Assembly (NCBI GenBank): GCA_026008535.1
Contig: BRKX01000002.1
Location: forward strand, 63,113,170 to 63,177,169
Direction: 5' to 3'
DNA from: Perilla frutescens
Lineage: Eukaryota > Streptophyta > Magnoliopsida > Lamiales > Lamiaceae
DNA: 64,000 bases
Under the pieces are notes generated by a model that saw nothing but the letters and a program-made list of their open reading frames with translations, did no database searches and was not told where the DNA came from. Both the position numbers and the translations under genes were made by a program. Positions 1 through 12,000 of this stretch are shown piece after piece (the stretch's first letter is position 1; each line of letters opens with the position of its first letter).

Positions 1-80
1 GAAAATCACATTTAGTAACTGAGCTCAACCTAATTTCTAGAAAACAAATATATAATAACAAGAAAAGAAAAGGATATTAC

Positions 81-2496
81 TGATTTTCCGTCACATATCT
101 CAGTAGCAACAAAAGATTTAGGAGAAACTTCAAGGTTTGATTTCTCTACTAATCCAGATCCATCCACACTGCAAGAACCTGATAATGGGGAAAAACAGGA
201 AATGATATTATAGTCCAAGCACCAGCAGCTTATAAAATCAGAACATTCATCGAGGGAAAAAACTTCCTATAGATGCTGAATCTGATTATCATATGTTTGC
301 AAACATGTCCATACATGATCTTGATTGAACTTTAATGGCATTTTACTACATTTGCAAGTGAGAGGTGCTCAGACCAGCCGCAAAAAAAAAAATGACCTAT
401 CCAAAAACTCACTTGTAAAATATGTACAATTTAGACACACTAAACAGCTAGTATTTTGCCTGCTGGAAACTAATCCAATAGGTAGTTCAACTTTAGTCAA
501 AAAACCCATAAAGCTATCGGAGAGGTAAAAGTATAGCTACAAGGATATGGAAACATCTCGTGAGTTGGATTTCAAACTTTACCCGTATCTTCTGTCTTAA
601 TATCTGCATGAGCAACATCTCCTTGCGTGCTTCTCTGTCTCGTTGCTGCACTATTTTCTTCGGATTTTTCATTCAATTCTGTAACTTCATAAATAAGCAA
701 AAAGGTAACCCATCAAAGGAATGGCTTTTCTTTCTTTTTTCCTTTTGTTGTACCAGGAGATATTAATAGATAAGTTTTATTTGTATTGAAGATGGAGCGA
801 GAAACCTAATTTCATATATAACCATACAAATATTGGGCCATTAATAACTGATCAGATCCAAAAAAATCCAATTGCCAATTTGGTTTGAAATTAATAGCCT
901 TCCAATTAAGCCAATAACCAGCAAATCACAAATAAATCATGTTACTTTTCCCAACAAAAGGCATCCACATTTTATATGAATCTGTGCATGTGGAAACAAA
1001 ATGTTTTCTTGTAGAAAATGTCAATTTAATGCAAAACTTTTCTACTTACCTGATTATGAAGAATATACTTAAGACCGAGAGGGGACTAATCAACTTGGAA
1101 ACACGTGTTATACATAACTATTAATTTCCACCAAGAAACATGATTATGAAGAGAGAATTCAATTGGAAACCCTAAATTTTATGATTTTTTGTGAATTCAA
1201 TGATTATGACCCACTAAGGTAAACCGTAAACTAACTAAACAAATTTCAGGAAATGTGGTACAAAGGCCACCTCAAAGCAGCCGTGTCAGCTTGTATCAGC
1301 AGGGACACTTTACTGAGAATGTGCCTCAACATAAATAGGCAATTTCAGTATAAGCATGTTAACCGATATGTAGAACACTGGTGATTTTCCAGACAATAGG
1401 ACTTGGTGGGACAGACGAATATCCATGAGCTCTCAGAAAACCAGTAAAATTTTAACAATACATTCATGAACAAAAGCATGATAAGGTTTTCAAGATACAA
1501 AAAACGAATGACAAGTCAATAAATCATGGAAGTACTTTCCAGCACGCATAGTTTTCATGTAATACTAATCCACACAAATTTGCAATGCAACCCCTTGAGT
1601 TGCCTCTTGCGTCTTGGGTAAGCAGCACATTCAATACAATTTTCCCCAAAAAAGATGGTGTCATTGCCATCTATCTCATAAGCGACGAGAGGCAAAATGC
1701 AATTTCATATATAACCATACAAAAATTGGGTCATTAATAACTGATCAGATCCAAAAATATCCGATTGCCACTTTGATTTTAAATTAATAACCTTCCAATT
1801 AAGCCTAATTAACCAGTAAATCACAAATAAATCATGTTCCTTTTCACATTTTAAACGAATTTGTGCACTCGGAAACAAACATGTGTTTACTTGTACAACA
1901 TTTCAAATTAATGCAAAAGTTTTCTTCTTACCTTCTTTCTCCTCGTTCTCCACCTTTGCCTTATCCATTCCATCCGATTTCTCATTCACTTTTAGATTGC
2001 TTTTATAAAACCCGTTGTTGAGATCCTTCCCATTCATCTCTCCACCGAAATTCTGTAGCTCAAGACCTCCTCTTTGCCCCCTCCCTCCTCTCCTAAACTC
2101 CTTCCCACCTCCCCCCACCCTCGCACCCCCATCGAACCCCACCACTTTCTGCTGACGCTTCCAACCGACCTGCTGCAGCGCATAAACAACATCAGCCACC
2201 GAGAAGTACTGCTGCATATGCAAAATGGGATTCCAATTACACCTCCTCTGTTGCACGGACCCTATCACACCATCATACTCCCCAGGCTCGCCCACCGCCC
2301 TCAAGTGGTGGCACAGCGCGTCGATTATCGCGTTCGCGGCAGCGAATTCGCCCCTCAACCACATCAAAAACCCTTCCCTCTCATCCATCTGATGATGCGG
2401 CGGCTGTTGTTGCTGGTGGTTGTACCATTGCACCGGGATTTTCTCAGGCACCACCATAGCCCCTGATTGCATTGCCATAGCAAATAAATGTGACAC
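81..2496 (-). CDS. ALKBH10B: ALKBH10B-like RNA demethylase, N-terminal exons only (partial, runs off left edge)
   Basis: Three coding exons can be read on the minus strand: 2496-1932, 678-583 and 178-81. They are joined by GT-AG introns, and the codon phase carries through (GAA G|AA, then G|GT). The first ATG is at 2496. Further in-frame ATGs at 2478 and 2472 are plausible true starts, because related proteins begin close to the MxxxVVP region. Residues about 38-117 hold the conserved block seen in plant ALKBH10B/ALKBH9-type proteins (motifs FLMWLRGEFAAANAIID, LRAVGEPGEYD, QQRRCNW, MQQYFSV). A Gly/Arg-rich stretch follows, then a charged Lys/Glu-rich linker. Known family role: 2-oxoglutarate/Fe(II)-dependent removal of N6-methyladenosine from mRNA. 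The catalytic double-stranded beta-helix domain is not in the window, so activity is inferred from the N-terminus only. The start codon is followed upstream by a TG/AG-rich leader region. The gene assignment is fairly sure; the exact symbol is less so. Confidence 0.78.
808..1932. repeat. Direct duplication inside intron 1 of the ALKBH10B-like gene
   Basis: Positions 808-1050 and 1701-1932 are two diverged direct copies. Both start with AATTTCATATATAACCATAC and end at a TTACCT block. The right copy ends exactly at the true exon-1 splice donor (minus strand AAGAAG|GTAAG). The left copy ends at a matching donor-like site (minus strand CAG|GTAAGTAG at 1050). The stretch between the copies shows no convincing coding exon. 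It looks like a segmental duplication of the 5' end of the intron. Confidence 0.75.
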
Positions 2497-2810
2497 TACA
2501 CTATAAATATACCAATGCCGATATATATATATTTACCGATAACAATCTCAATTTTCGCGGGATTATACGTAAAATTACGTATTTTTATCAATACGTAAAC
2601 GCGTCCAGATATGGATTTTAGCTCATTTCGAGATGCCTAACAGATCTTGCGATCGGCATAAATACGTAAAAACAGTTGGAATTTTGGAGGCGATTGTGCG
2701 AGGATTGTTCTTGCGCAATGTGTGTGTGTGTGTGGAGGCACGCGCAGTAATAGTAGTAGTAGGGAGATGATTTTCAGATCTGAGAGTGACGTGATAAGAA
2801 GGAAATTCAA

Positions 2811-2863
<53 letters not shown>

Positions 2864-3060
2864 TAAGATCTGAGAGAAAATGGCTTGTGAAGCACGCGTA
2901 TGTAAGCTGGTCTTAAATGGTGGCCTTTTTTTCTGTTTGTTTTTACTGTGTGTTGTGTGTGTGCTCTGGGGTTTACAATTTTTGGTGCTACTTTTTTTTT
3001 TTTCTTGCGAGAAAAGAAAATAGATATAGATATACATGTATATATATTTTCGGATGAAAC
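2497..3060 (-). promoter_or_regulatory. Probable 5' leader and promoter of the ALKBH10B-like gene, rich in microsatellites
   Basis: This is the sequence upstream of the minus-strand ATG at 2496. It holds TACGTA-type palindromic motifs near 2566-2600, a (TG)n run near 2718-2733, a compound (TG)n(AG)n microsatellite at about 2812-2862, and an 11-12 nt T tract near 2992. CT-rich leaders on the coding strand are common in plant 5' UTRs. No clear TATA box was identified, so the transcription start is unknown. Confidence 0.4.
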
Positions 3061-3470
3061 TATACCTTGATCAGCATTAACTCCGAATTTTATAAAATTT
3101 AATCTTATTTGTTGAATTCCAAAATTTTATCTATTCAAAACTCAAAATAGATGGTCTATCAAATAATTACTTTAAAGATGAATGATTGAGATTATCGATC
3201 TAAATTATAAAAATCATTATTTTGATTTTTTTAATTGTTTTTATGAAAAATATTGTAAATCTTAATATAAAATAAAAAATAGCCGAAATACTTTATTTTT
3301 TGGAGGTTTAGATAGATAGTTCTGATCATTCACACCCTAAATTGATAGTTTTCCATCTTTTATGTTTCATGATTAATAAATAAAATTATATTTCGGGTAC
3401 TTAATTGATAAACTCTATATATTAACTCTCATGCCAATAGGGTTTGATGTTAGCTATGGAGTATGGTCGA
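3061..3470. other. AT-rich intergenic stretch, nothing recognised
   Basis: No reading frame, RNA gene or bounded repeat was recognised between the ALKBH10B-like promoter region and the first transposon. Confidence 0.5.
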
Positions 3471-4279
3471 CATAAAATTAGGGAAAGGAGTCAAAAAAAC
3501 TCTCAATGTTTACACCTATGATCAAATAAGGTCTTAACGTATTTTTAAGTACAAATAAACTCTTAATATTATAATTACTAATATTCATGTCCATCTCAAG
3601 TATTGCCTCTCCAAAATAAATTTATGTCAAATATTATTCTAATTTTTGGAGCATCAACAGGAACAACTAACTATAATATCATCTTTTTTTTAACTTATTA
3701 TTTCTCCCATTTTTCCTATATTCTGTTTTATAAAAAATTCAAAAATATTATTATTTTTATTATTTGTTAATTAATTTAAATGTATTTTTTCTTAAAAATA
3801 CCATTGGTTAAAAATGTTAGTGTTCAGCCGATGCCATTTTAATTCATTTCAGATTGGGAGTGGGAGGGTGGCGACATTTACTGGGGAGGGGAGGAAGGGT
3901 TAGATTTTCTTCTTCTTTTTTTTATTTTTATAAACTAAGGATATATGGTTAGAAAAATATTAATTTATTAAATAATAATAATGCTTTTAATATTTTTAGA
4001 AAACAAAATGGAGAGAAATCAGAGAAAACGTAAGCTTAAAAAATTAAGATGATAAATAATTGTGCTAATTAGTTGTTCTTGTTAATTATTCTAAAATCAA
4101 AATAAATAGAATAAAATTTTGTGCAAAGTAATTTTAGAGTGGCAATAATAGGGAAAGAGCCTAGATGTTAGTAAGTTATAATATTAAGAGTTTATTTGTA
4201 CCTAAAAATATTTTAGGAGTTTAATTGATCATAGGTATAAACATTGAGGGTGCATTTGACCATTTTCCCCATAAAATTA
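3471..4279. mobile_element. MULE-type non-autonomous TIR element with 10-bp target duplication
   Basis: The element proper is 3481-4269. It begins GGGAAAGGAGTCAAA and ends TTTGACCATTTTCCC. About 110 bp at each end are inverted repeats of each other; for example, TCAATGTTTA and ACAAATAAACTCTTAATATT lie in both arms. The sequence CATAAAATTA flanks both sides (3471-3480 and 4270-4279), a direct duplication of 9-10 bp, which is typical of Mutator-like elements. The interior has no coding capacity. It has a GGGAGTGGGAGGGTGG patch near 3855. Confidence 0.82.
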
Positions 4280-4631
4280 TTCTCGGGACAGGCTGTTAGG
4301 CTACCTTCTAGAAGCTACAATCTGATCGGAAAAATGTTTCATGTGAGAGTGAGATATACAACTCTATCAAGATCGAGATGGAAGCATCACATTTTTGAGA
4401 CTGTGATTTACCAATGGGTTCGATGAACAACCATTTCCATAGCTCAAATAGCGATTTCATATTCTTCTTTTGGTATCTCAGTGCATTTGATGTTAGACAT
4501 TTCCTCTATTAACCGATTTGCTAGTTAATAACTTAATATAATCGTTTTTTATTTTTATTTTTTTGCCTAAAATTGGTCTAGAGGGATTGATTATAACTTC
4601 TGCAAATTTTAAAAATTATTGGGTTTTTTAT

Positions 4632-5593
4632 ATTTCCTACAATGTTTTTAAACCTGAACCGGTTAATTTACTAGGTTATTGGGTTACTGATTCAATCGAT
4701 TAAATCATTTTGAAAAATTGAATAACCTGTTATAAGATACACACACGTATATTATATACATATGTACACATTAAAATAATCATTAAATATTAGACAAATT
4801 AGTATCATGATAAATACATCAAATTAAGCTAAAATATACACCTAATTTATATCAACGCAAAAATAAATAAATTGTTTATCGATAGTCATTTCGTAAGTTA
4901 AGCATGTCAACCTTTAATAATACAAAAATAAATATTTAACATCAAATATTAGACTATGAGAAAATGTTCTGACTCGCCGATTATTATGGATATAGTGGCA
5001 TGGCGAGTCGGGGGAAGGGGGGGAGGAGTTCTTCAACCTCTCCGTTCGTACCTCATTTTCCAATTTCAGTCTCGATATATAATTAAATGTCAGATAATTA
5101 AATATTAACTTTAATTTACAAAGAATGCTGCATAATAACAAATAAAAGCATTGCTAATCATTAGTCATGAGCCACTATTTTAGACTTTAGTTATTCTCTT
5201 CTTTTATCTTTCATTAAAAAGTGTTAAATTAGCTGTTATTAAATATTGATTTTATTCATATGTTAAACATTGATTTTAATTAAAATAAAGATTAGTTATT
5301 TTCAATTTTTTGCATATGTTATTATTATTATTATTAAAAATTGTGTTCGTATAGTTGGTTATGAACATAACACAAAGCTATGTAATTTTGGATTCAATCA
5401 TGCACGTCTTATTTTAAGGGAATTAAATTTGGAACGATTCAACAGTTTTAATCAATTAAATAGGGTTTGACCGAATTTTAGCCGTTTTAATCAATTCGCG
5501 ATTTGTTGGAGTGTAACTGGACAAAATACATGATCGGTTCACTATTAAACCGATTGAACCGGCCGACCCGATTTCCAAAACATCGATTTCCTA
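4632..5593. mobile_element. hAT-type non-autonomous element with perfect 8-bp target duplication
   Basis: The element proper is 4640-5585. It begins CAATGTTTTTAAACC and ends with the inverted form CCAAAACATCG. Both ends carry GAACCGG/CCGGTT-rich subterminal motifs. ATTTCCTA flanks it on both sides (4632-4639, 5586-5593); an 8-bp duplication is the hAT signature. A small hairpin (GACTCGCC...GGCGAGTC) sits at about 4970-5010. No transposase is present. Confidence 0.82.
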
Positions 5594-5876
5594 TGCCTTT
5601 TGTAGTTTGAATAAATTGGACTTAGTTAAAATATTCAAGGAGGGTTCTGAATGTCAATTTTGTCAATTCACGTGACCCTGAAATTGCTGGTCCATTCATA
5701 TTTAATATTTTAGTGTTTGGTAGAAATGGTACTACTATATTGGAATTGTTATTGCTACTCCTTAATTAGCATGTAAAATTGAAAATATATAGTATATAGG
5801 ATGTTTCCCCACCTTAATTTTATTATACCTAAATCATTTTACTTTATTTTATTTTTACTGTTGAACTCAACATTAT

Positions 5877-6212
5877 TAAATTATTGGGTAAATTGTCTTA
5901 AAATACATAAATTTTAGGGTCATTTTGATTTTTTCACACGTTTTAAATTATGGACTTAAACATTTATTTTATTTTTCACACGATTTGTAATTTCTGGTGA
6001 ATTTAATCTGATGTGGCTACCGGAGGAAATCACATATGTATTTGCGTGGACAATATGTATATATATAAATTCCACATAAGTAATATCTCCGATAGTCACA
6101 TCAAAGTAATTTTTTTTTAAATCGAAAATCATGTGAAAAATCAAAGAAATATGAAAAAATAAAATGACCCCAAAATTTATATATATTTTAAGACAATTTA
6201 TCCTAAATTATT
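5877..6212. mobile_element. MULE-type MITE, 318 bp, with perfect 9-bp target duplication
   Basis: The element proper is 5886-6203. The left end is GGGTAAATTGTCTTAAAATA. The inverted right end reads GGATAAATTGTCTTAAAATA. The TIRs extend through a shared ATAAATTTT(A/G)GGGTCATTTT block. TAAATTATT flanks both sides (5877-5885 and 6204-6212). The 9-bp duplication points to the Mutator superfamily. It has no coding content. Confidence 0.87.
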
Positions 6213-6587
6213 TATTAAATATAAATTTAAACATCACATAAAAACGTATATAAAATAATGCATATCCGGACAATATGGTACGAATGGTTCAATAATTGAA
6301 TTGGACCATTCCAAAGTGCTGCCAAAAGCTCATTTTTACTGACATAGTGACATTCACTTCCATGGTAGTTCTAGTTACAACGTACTTACATTTTGTTTAC
6401 AGATTAATTTCACGTTAGTACTCAATTTTTTAGTTCGATAACGTTTTTATTTTAAAGTTTCAAAAATTATTGTTTGAATAATTTTATAAATTTAGCACCT
6501 GAGTAAATTTTTGACATCTTAAATCTGACTGTCTTGTTAAAATTAAAGAGATTGATTTATGTTCAACTAAAATATATATTGTTCTTC

Positions 6588-7003
6588 TTGTCCAGCAAGA
6601 CACGCATCATAATTTATGATATAAATAATATAGGTGGTTTTTAGATTAAATATTAAATATGGATTTTTTAAGGAAAATATACCACTCTTCTTGTCTAGCA
6701 AGACACGTGCCATAATTTATGATATAGAAGTCCAAATAATAGTCCCCTTGGGATGATCTAGTTGTGTTTCTTGAAGCCAAAGGTGTCAAGTTCGACCCAC
6801 AACCAACACCACTAGGTGTGAGCCTCTCACACCTGGCCTGCCAAGTGTGGTTTACCCCCCCTGTGTAGATTTGCAGGCTATTACATAGGGACGATCACGG
6901 TAGCGGCTGCGGGTTACCCTCGACATCAAAAAAAAAAAAAAAGTCCAAATAATAAAGGTGGTTTTTAGACTAAATATTAAATATGAGTTTTTTTTAGGAA
7001 AAT
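6588..7003. repeat. Tandem duplication interrupted by a SINE
   Basis: The unit holds AGCAAGACACG, ATAATTTATGATATA and GGTGGTTTTTAGA(T/C)TAAATATTAAATATG. It starts near 6588, repeats from about 6688, and its tail continues after the SINE at 6955-7003. The SINE went into the second unit, so the duplication is older than the insertion. Confidence 0.7.
6728..6954 (+). mobile_element. tRNA-derived SINE with 14-bp target duplication and poly(A) tail
   Basis: The element proper is about 6742-6940. It has a box A-like sequence (TGATCTAGTTGT, near 6752) and, about 35 bp later, a box B-like sequence (AGTTCGACCC, near 6790), as in an RNA polymerase III promoter. The body ends in a run of about 16 A. 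AAGTCCAAATAATA flanks it on both sides (6728-6741 and 6941-6954), as expected for target-primed retrotransposition. The family name is not known to me. Confidence 0.88.
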
Positions 7004-7945
7004 ACGGGGGGCTGATATGGATCTTTTTTTTTCCTACAAGGTCATATTACAAAAAACAAAAAAAAAAAGAAACGAAATATGTGTGTTTTAGACAATCAAC
7101 TCTTAAGTACACATATTTTGTGTGTGTAATAAAAAAAGGGTCTATTTGCATATAAATACATACATAATATAAATGCAAGGACCACAACTAGGCAAGGAAT
7201 AAGTACGTTGCGCTATGAAATTTGGACGTAAATTTGCATTAACGAAACACGAGATATAGAGGGTAGTAGCAACGAATTAGGATCAACAAAATAAAAGTGG
7301 AAAATTGTAAACTTATGCAAAATGACTATAGAGTACACATAGGGAGATACTAATATACAATAGTATTTATATCGAATTAAATAAAACCCTTTAAAATTTA
7401 TTATTCATTGAGGAAAATATAGGTATATAGTACACCAAGAAAAAATAAAATAAAATATTGAATAACACCGATTATTTGCATTAATTGTACTCATTATAAA
7501 ATAAATCTTCAATTTTGAGAGCTTATAATTATATCTTACAGTTATAAGATTAATATTCAAATTCTAATAATCTATTCGTTTCTGAATAAATGTCATTCTA
7601 GTACTTTGATTTTGTTTTATAAAGAGTGTCATCCTAAAAAATCAAAGTGAAAAATTCATCTCACATTTGGCCTCATTTAATGCATTCCAACATTCATATT
7701 TGACCCATTTTATATATTTACGTAAGAATTTATAAAATAATTTAATTAATTTATTAATATAATATATTATATGTGGTGGGTGGCTGATTTTGAGGGTGTG
7801 TGAATAAATAGGATTAATAAATATGGTGACCAGTTTATAATTGAATGAAGTTGGAAATACGAGTTTGGAATAAAGTTGAACTTTTTTTCCCATCATTAAT
7901 ATTGCACGCGTACAATAAAGACAATTAAACGAGATACCAATATAA
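7004..7945. other. AT-rich intergenic stretch, nothing recognised
   Basis: Short open frames occur but have low-complexity composition and no recognisable motif. No bounded repeat was found. Confidence 0.45.
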
Positions 7946-9016
7946 ATTTATTTAGGAGAATTATCAATTCAAAGTATGGAAGATGGTTTATATATCATTA
8001 TAGAGCTTAAAAGATAGATTCTATCGATTCAAGGCTTGAAAGATTTAAAATTATCAATTTAAGGCTTGTAGATTTAATGGTGTTAAAACTCCATCCAATG
8101 AAATTCTATCGATTCAAGGCTTGAAAGATCTAAAATTATCAATTTAAGGCTTGTAGATTTAATGGTGTTAAAACTCCATCCAATGAAATTCTATCGATTC
8201 AAGGCTTGAAAGATCTAAAATTATCAATTTAAGGCTTGTAGATTTAATGGTGTTAAAACTCCATCCAATGAAAGGTGATGTGCCCGTTAAATATCAACAT
8301 CATTTCATATATTAAATTAAACAAAAAACACAAAATTACATTAACTATTTTAATTAAATTAAACATGGGGTTTTATTGAATTTCTCAAATATATAAAAAC
8401 CATCACTTTCTATCGTTGGGGTCTCATTATTTTTTAGTTTGAAATTCAGCTTTGTTTATTTGATTAATTAAATTTTATTATATTTATAATTAATTATTAT
8501 GATTTTAATTACATCGCAAACTATTAAATGTTATTGAAATATTTAATAAATTAATTAATGTTAATTTTATTCTTTCTCCGGATCTCTTTTTAAAATAATC
8601 CTTTCTCCATCAAAATTGAAAATAAAAACAAAAACAACTATATCAATTTATTATTGTGATCGAAAAAAATGTATTACAATTACATATTGAATTTAATTTA
8701 AACTTATAAGAATCTCTAACTAAATTAAGTAGAGATTGAATTTACAAAATATAATAAAACCCTCTATTTAATTTAATTAATGTAAAGTTATGTTTTTTAA
8801 TTTAATTTAGGATAAAAATGATGTGTTAAAATTATGTGAATATTTAACGGGCACATCACTTTCTGTTGGATGGAGTTTTAACACGTTAAATCTCCAAGCC
8901 TTAAATCGATAGTTTTAGATATTTCAAGATTTGAATCGATAGAATCTATCTTTTAGGCTCTATATCGATAGATAAATCATCTTTTGGCATTGGATTGATA
9001 TTTTTCCATTTATTTA
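7946..9016. mobile_element. Foldback MULE-type element with 9-bp target duplication
   Basis: The element proper is 7955-9007. It begins GGAGAATTATCAATTCAA, and the inverted right end begins GGAAAAATATCAATCCAA. ATTTATTTA flanks both sides (7946-7954 and 9008-9016). The inverted arms are very long and reach almost to the centre: GATGTGCCCGTTAA at about 8277 pairs with TTAACGGGCACATC at about 8855, and GGGGTTTTATT at about 8367 with AATAAAACCCTC near 8754. The element could therefore form a hairpin of several hundred base pairs. No coding sequence was found. Confidence 0.82.
8016..8275. repeat. 85-bp tandem triplication inside the left arm of the foldback element
   Basis: Units start with CTATCGATTCAAGGCTTGAA at 8021, 8106 and 8191, an exact 85-bp period. 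They are nearly identical, and each ends TTAAAACTCCATCCAATGAA. The right arm carries the matching sequence only once, so the amplification happened in one arm after the hairpin formed. Confidence 0.92.
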
Positions 9017-12000
9017 TTATGAAATCCAATGGCTTAGTTAGTAGTTGGTAACCATTAAATAAATATGTGAGGTCGCTTAATTCTGTATTTGCTTTTTAGG
9101 TCAAAAGTCAAAACCATTGAAGAAAATTATATTCCAAACCAAATTGAATAAGAACTAAATGAACACACATCTAGTTAATTGATTTATTTAATCTAATAAT
9201 ATGGACAAAACACAAAAGAGCCCAGCACAATGTAAATTTATTAAATTTTAAAACTTGAGTTACCAGGCCTATTAAATTATTTTTGTAAGGACTTTGGTTT
9301 ATCATGAATATAATCGTTGAATCAATTAAATCTGTTTTGTCATTTAAAAGATGTGCGTGTGTGTGTGAACAATTGCTCGATCTTACTTGATTAATCAAAT
9401 ACCTCTGAAAATTCAGTTTTACTTTGTTTTTCTACTTATGTAAGTATAAAAAATCGACTTAACAGGTGACAAAACAAAATGTTATAAAATTGGGCAATTC
9501 TAAAAATAATCATGTTTTCCCTCATTAAAACCCCATAATAAAAATAAAATAAAAATTATTAGTTACATATACTATTTTACTCACATGGCCCCTAACTTAA
9601 AACCCTAATTAAAAAAAGAAAAAAAAAACAGAACCCGTGGAGCCCATTCCTCTAGCTCCTCTTCTAAGTTGCTTCTGCTGCTGCTGCTGTTGAGAATTTG
9701 TCTTAATTTGTCTTATTATTATTATTAGTTTTTTGTTTGAGAATTTGTCTTAATTTCTCTTTGTTCAATTGATTTTCATTCTTCAAGAGTTATTATAATT
9801 AATAAGCCTATTTCTCGTCACAGACAAAATATGCAGAAAATGACTTGTTTAAACTTTGCAGCAAAATGTCAGATTATTTATTTATGTCTATATTCATTGG
9901 AAGTCCGGAATAGATGATGAGCAATGCATAACTATAAGTCTATGACAATATTTTGTGTTGTGACACAAATTAACATTTTTCCGTTAATTTTCAAGGTTGA
10001 TTTATATTAATTTGGTTTCATGTTTCTAGTAACAACATGAGAGCATAATCATTGTTCAAGATTAGGGCTAAAAGGCTGCAGATATAATTCATTTTCTTTT
10101 TCTTTTTTCATTTCTATAGAAATAGGGGCTAAGAATATGGAAATATTTGTTGAGGAGGTCATTGGTTCATTTTTTTTTTCTATAGAAATTGGGCTGTGAA
10201 TGGAGTTTTATTCCATTAGTTTTAATCAATCATTCAAAATGGTGCTAAGAGGCTACGAATATGGAGTTTTATTAATTTTATTTTTAATCAAAATTCAAGA
10301 TGTAAATATAAGGGTAAACTGTACATATAAATAATTATTTTACTTTATTTTTAAAGTGATTAGAAAAAAAAAATGACTATGTTTAGCGCAAAACCGCAAC
10401 ACGCAATTCTTGTGGGCAACAAACAGGTTAGCCACAATCCACCCGACCAGATCCACGGGAAAAAAAATACTAGTAAAAATATCATTTCTAATAAATTAAG
10501 AAAAATATCACTAATAACACTGAAAAATATTCATTTAATGCTTAGTATGAGTTTATTTCATTTTCATTATGGTTTAGGGTTTAATATCTTTTTAGTGCTC
10601 ATTTTATTAAGGATGTTTGGGAATTTTTACGACTATTTAAGGTTCTTATAGAGTTTTTAGTGTTTTTAGGGTTTATGGGTTTTTAGAATTTATTACATTC
10701 AAATTGGAGTTTTTTTACATCTAAGTCATGGTTTATAATTATTTTTTAAGAATTTAATTTCATTTAGAGTTTGTATATGCATGAAAAATGAATGTTTTAT
10801 ACTTTTAATCAAAACATGCACATGCAGTATCTTAAATGAAAACTCATAAAAAATCCTATAACTTCGCATTTTTTTTTTGCATCTAAATCCGATTAAACGA
10901 GAAAATTATGACCATTTGAAATTTTGAATATATTTGATGATGTGCAGCGCTGATCGGTTTGTTTGTTTGTTTGTTTTATTTTGTAAAAAATTTGACATGA
11001 GTATGACGTCAAATCTGATTAGTATGAATTTATTTTATTTTTATTTTTATTTTTATTTTTTACTTTTTTTCCTGACAGGTTTGGGTTGGATTTTCGGAGC
11101 GACCCGGCCGGTCGCACATATCTTCCCATGCGATCGATGCATAGAAGTGCATATCTATTCTTATAAAACATATATATAGTTCATTGACAATTTATTGCCT
11201 AATATTTGATTTTAACACTTTCATTGATTATCCATATGGAGTTTTTTATTTTATTTTAAAAATACTTCCAAAATTTCAATTGATTAGAACCGTTGATTTT
11301 TCCCCATACATTCAAAATTCCATGCAATGGAAAGATAGGATTTTTATATTTAGATATTGTAATCTGATGAATTTCCTTGTAAATATATAAAGGAGATGTG
11401 ATAAAGTACTTGCAATCATGGTAACAAGAAATGAGAGAAATATTAGAGAAAGGAGTGGGAGAAATAGAGAGAAAATAGGGGGTTTTATCTCCTTGCTTGC
11501 CGCTTTCATTCGTAACTTGGGTATTTATGTACTATAACCCTAAAGCATATTTTAAAATAAAACATGAAATAAAAAAGACAATTGGGGCAATCAACGTTTG
11601 TATTTGTTTGTGCCTCTTCATTTAAGATAAACATAACTACTTGTGCTCCGATCCACTACTCATGACCCGAACCGCTCTCCTTCTTACCCAAATTATCTGC
11701 TAAAATTCCTCCTCCTCATGACCCCTAATCCCAGATTCACCTAGCTTCTTCCACCAACTCCATCACATTCCAATATGTATAAAAGAAAACAAAACAAAAT
11801 TCCAACTATTCAAGCTCCGATATTTTGGAATAATATTTAGGAATTGAACCTGTAAAAAACATAGTTCTGGAGTATAAATTTAAAAGAGAACAAAACTTTA
11901 AAAAATAAAAATAAAGAAATCTCTATAGATACTAAGCATATAACGTGTTTATGTTCAATAATAAGATAGGAGCTAAATTTCCGAGTTTGACGGGTTGAAT

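Noticed and set aside
1051..1086. 36-nt candidate micro-exon ending at the duplicated donor
   Set aside because: In the frame set by exon 1 it hits a stop codon, and the phase from exon 1 to exon 678-583 is already continuous.
1260..1385. Plus-strand open stretch reading LKAAVSACISRD...NINRQFQYKHVNRYVEHW
   Set aside because: About 37 codons without an identifiable family, no ATG or flanking exons. It lies antisense within the ALKBH10B-like intron and may be a TE scrap.
2722..3037. Overlapping open frames on both strands
   Set aside because: They are translations of the (TG)n/(AG)n microsatellite and poly-T tract.
7955..9007. Large hairpin considered as a microRNA precursor
   Set aside because: Far too long and bounded by a target duplication; it is a foldback transposon.
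10373..10651. 92-codon ORF
   Set aside because: No motif, AT-driven composition, no splice context or neighbouring exons.
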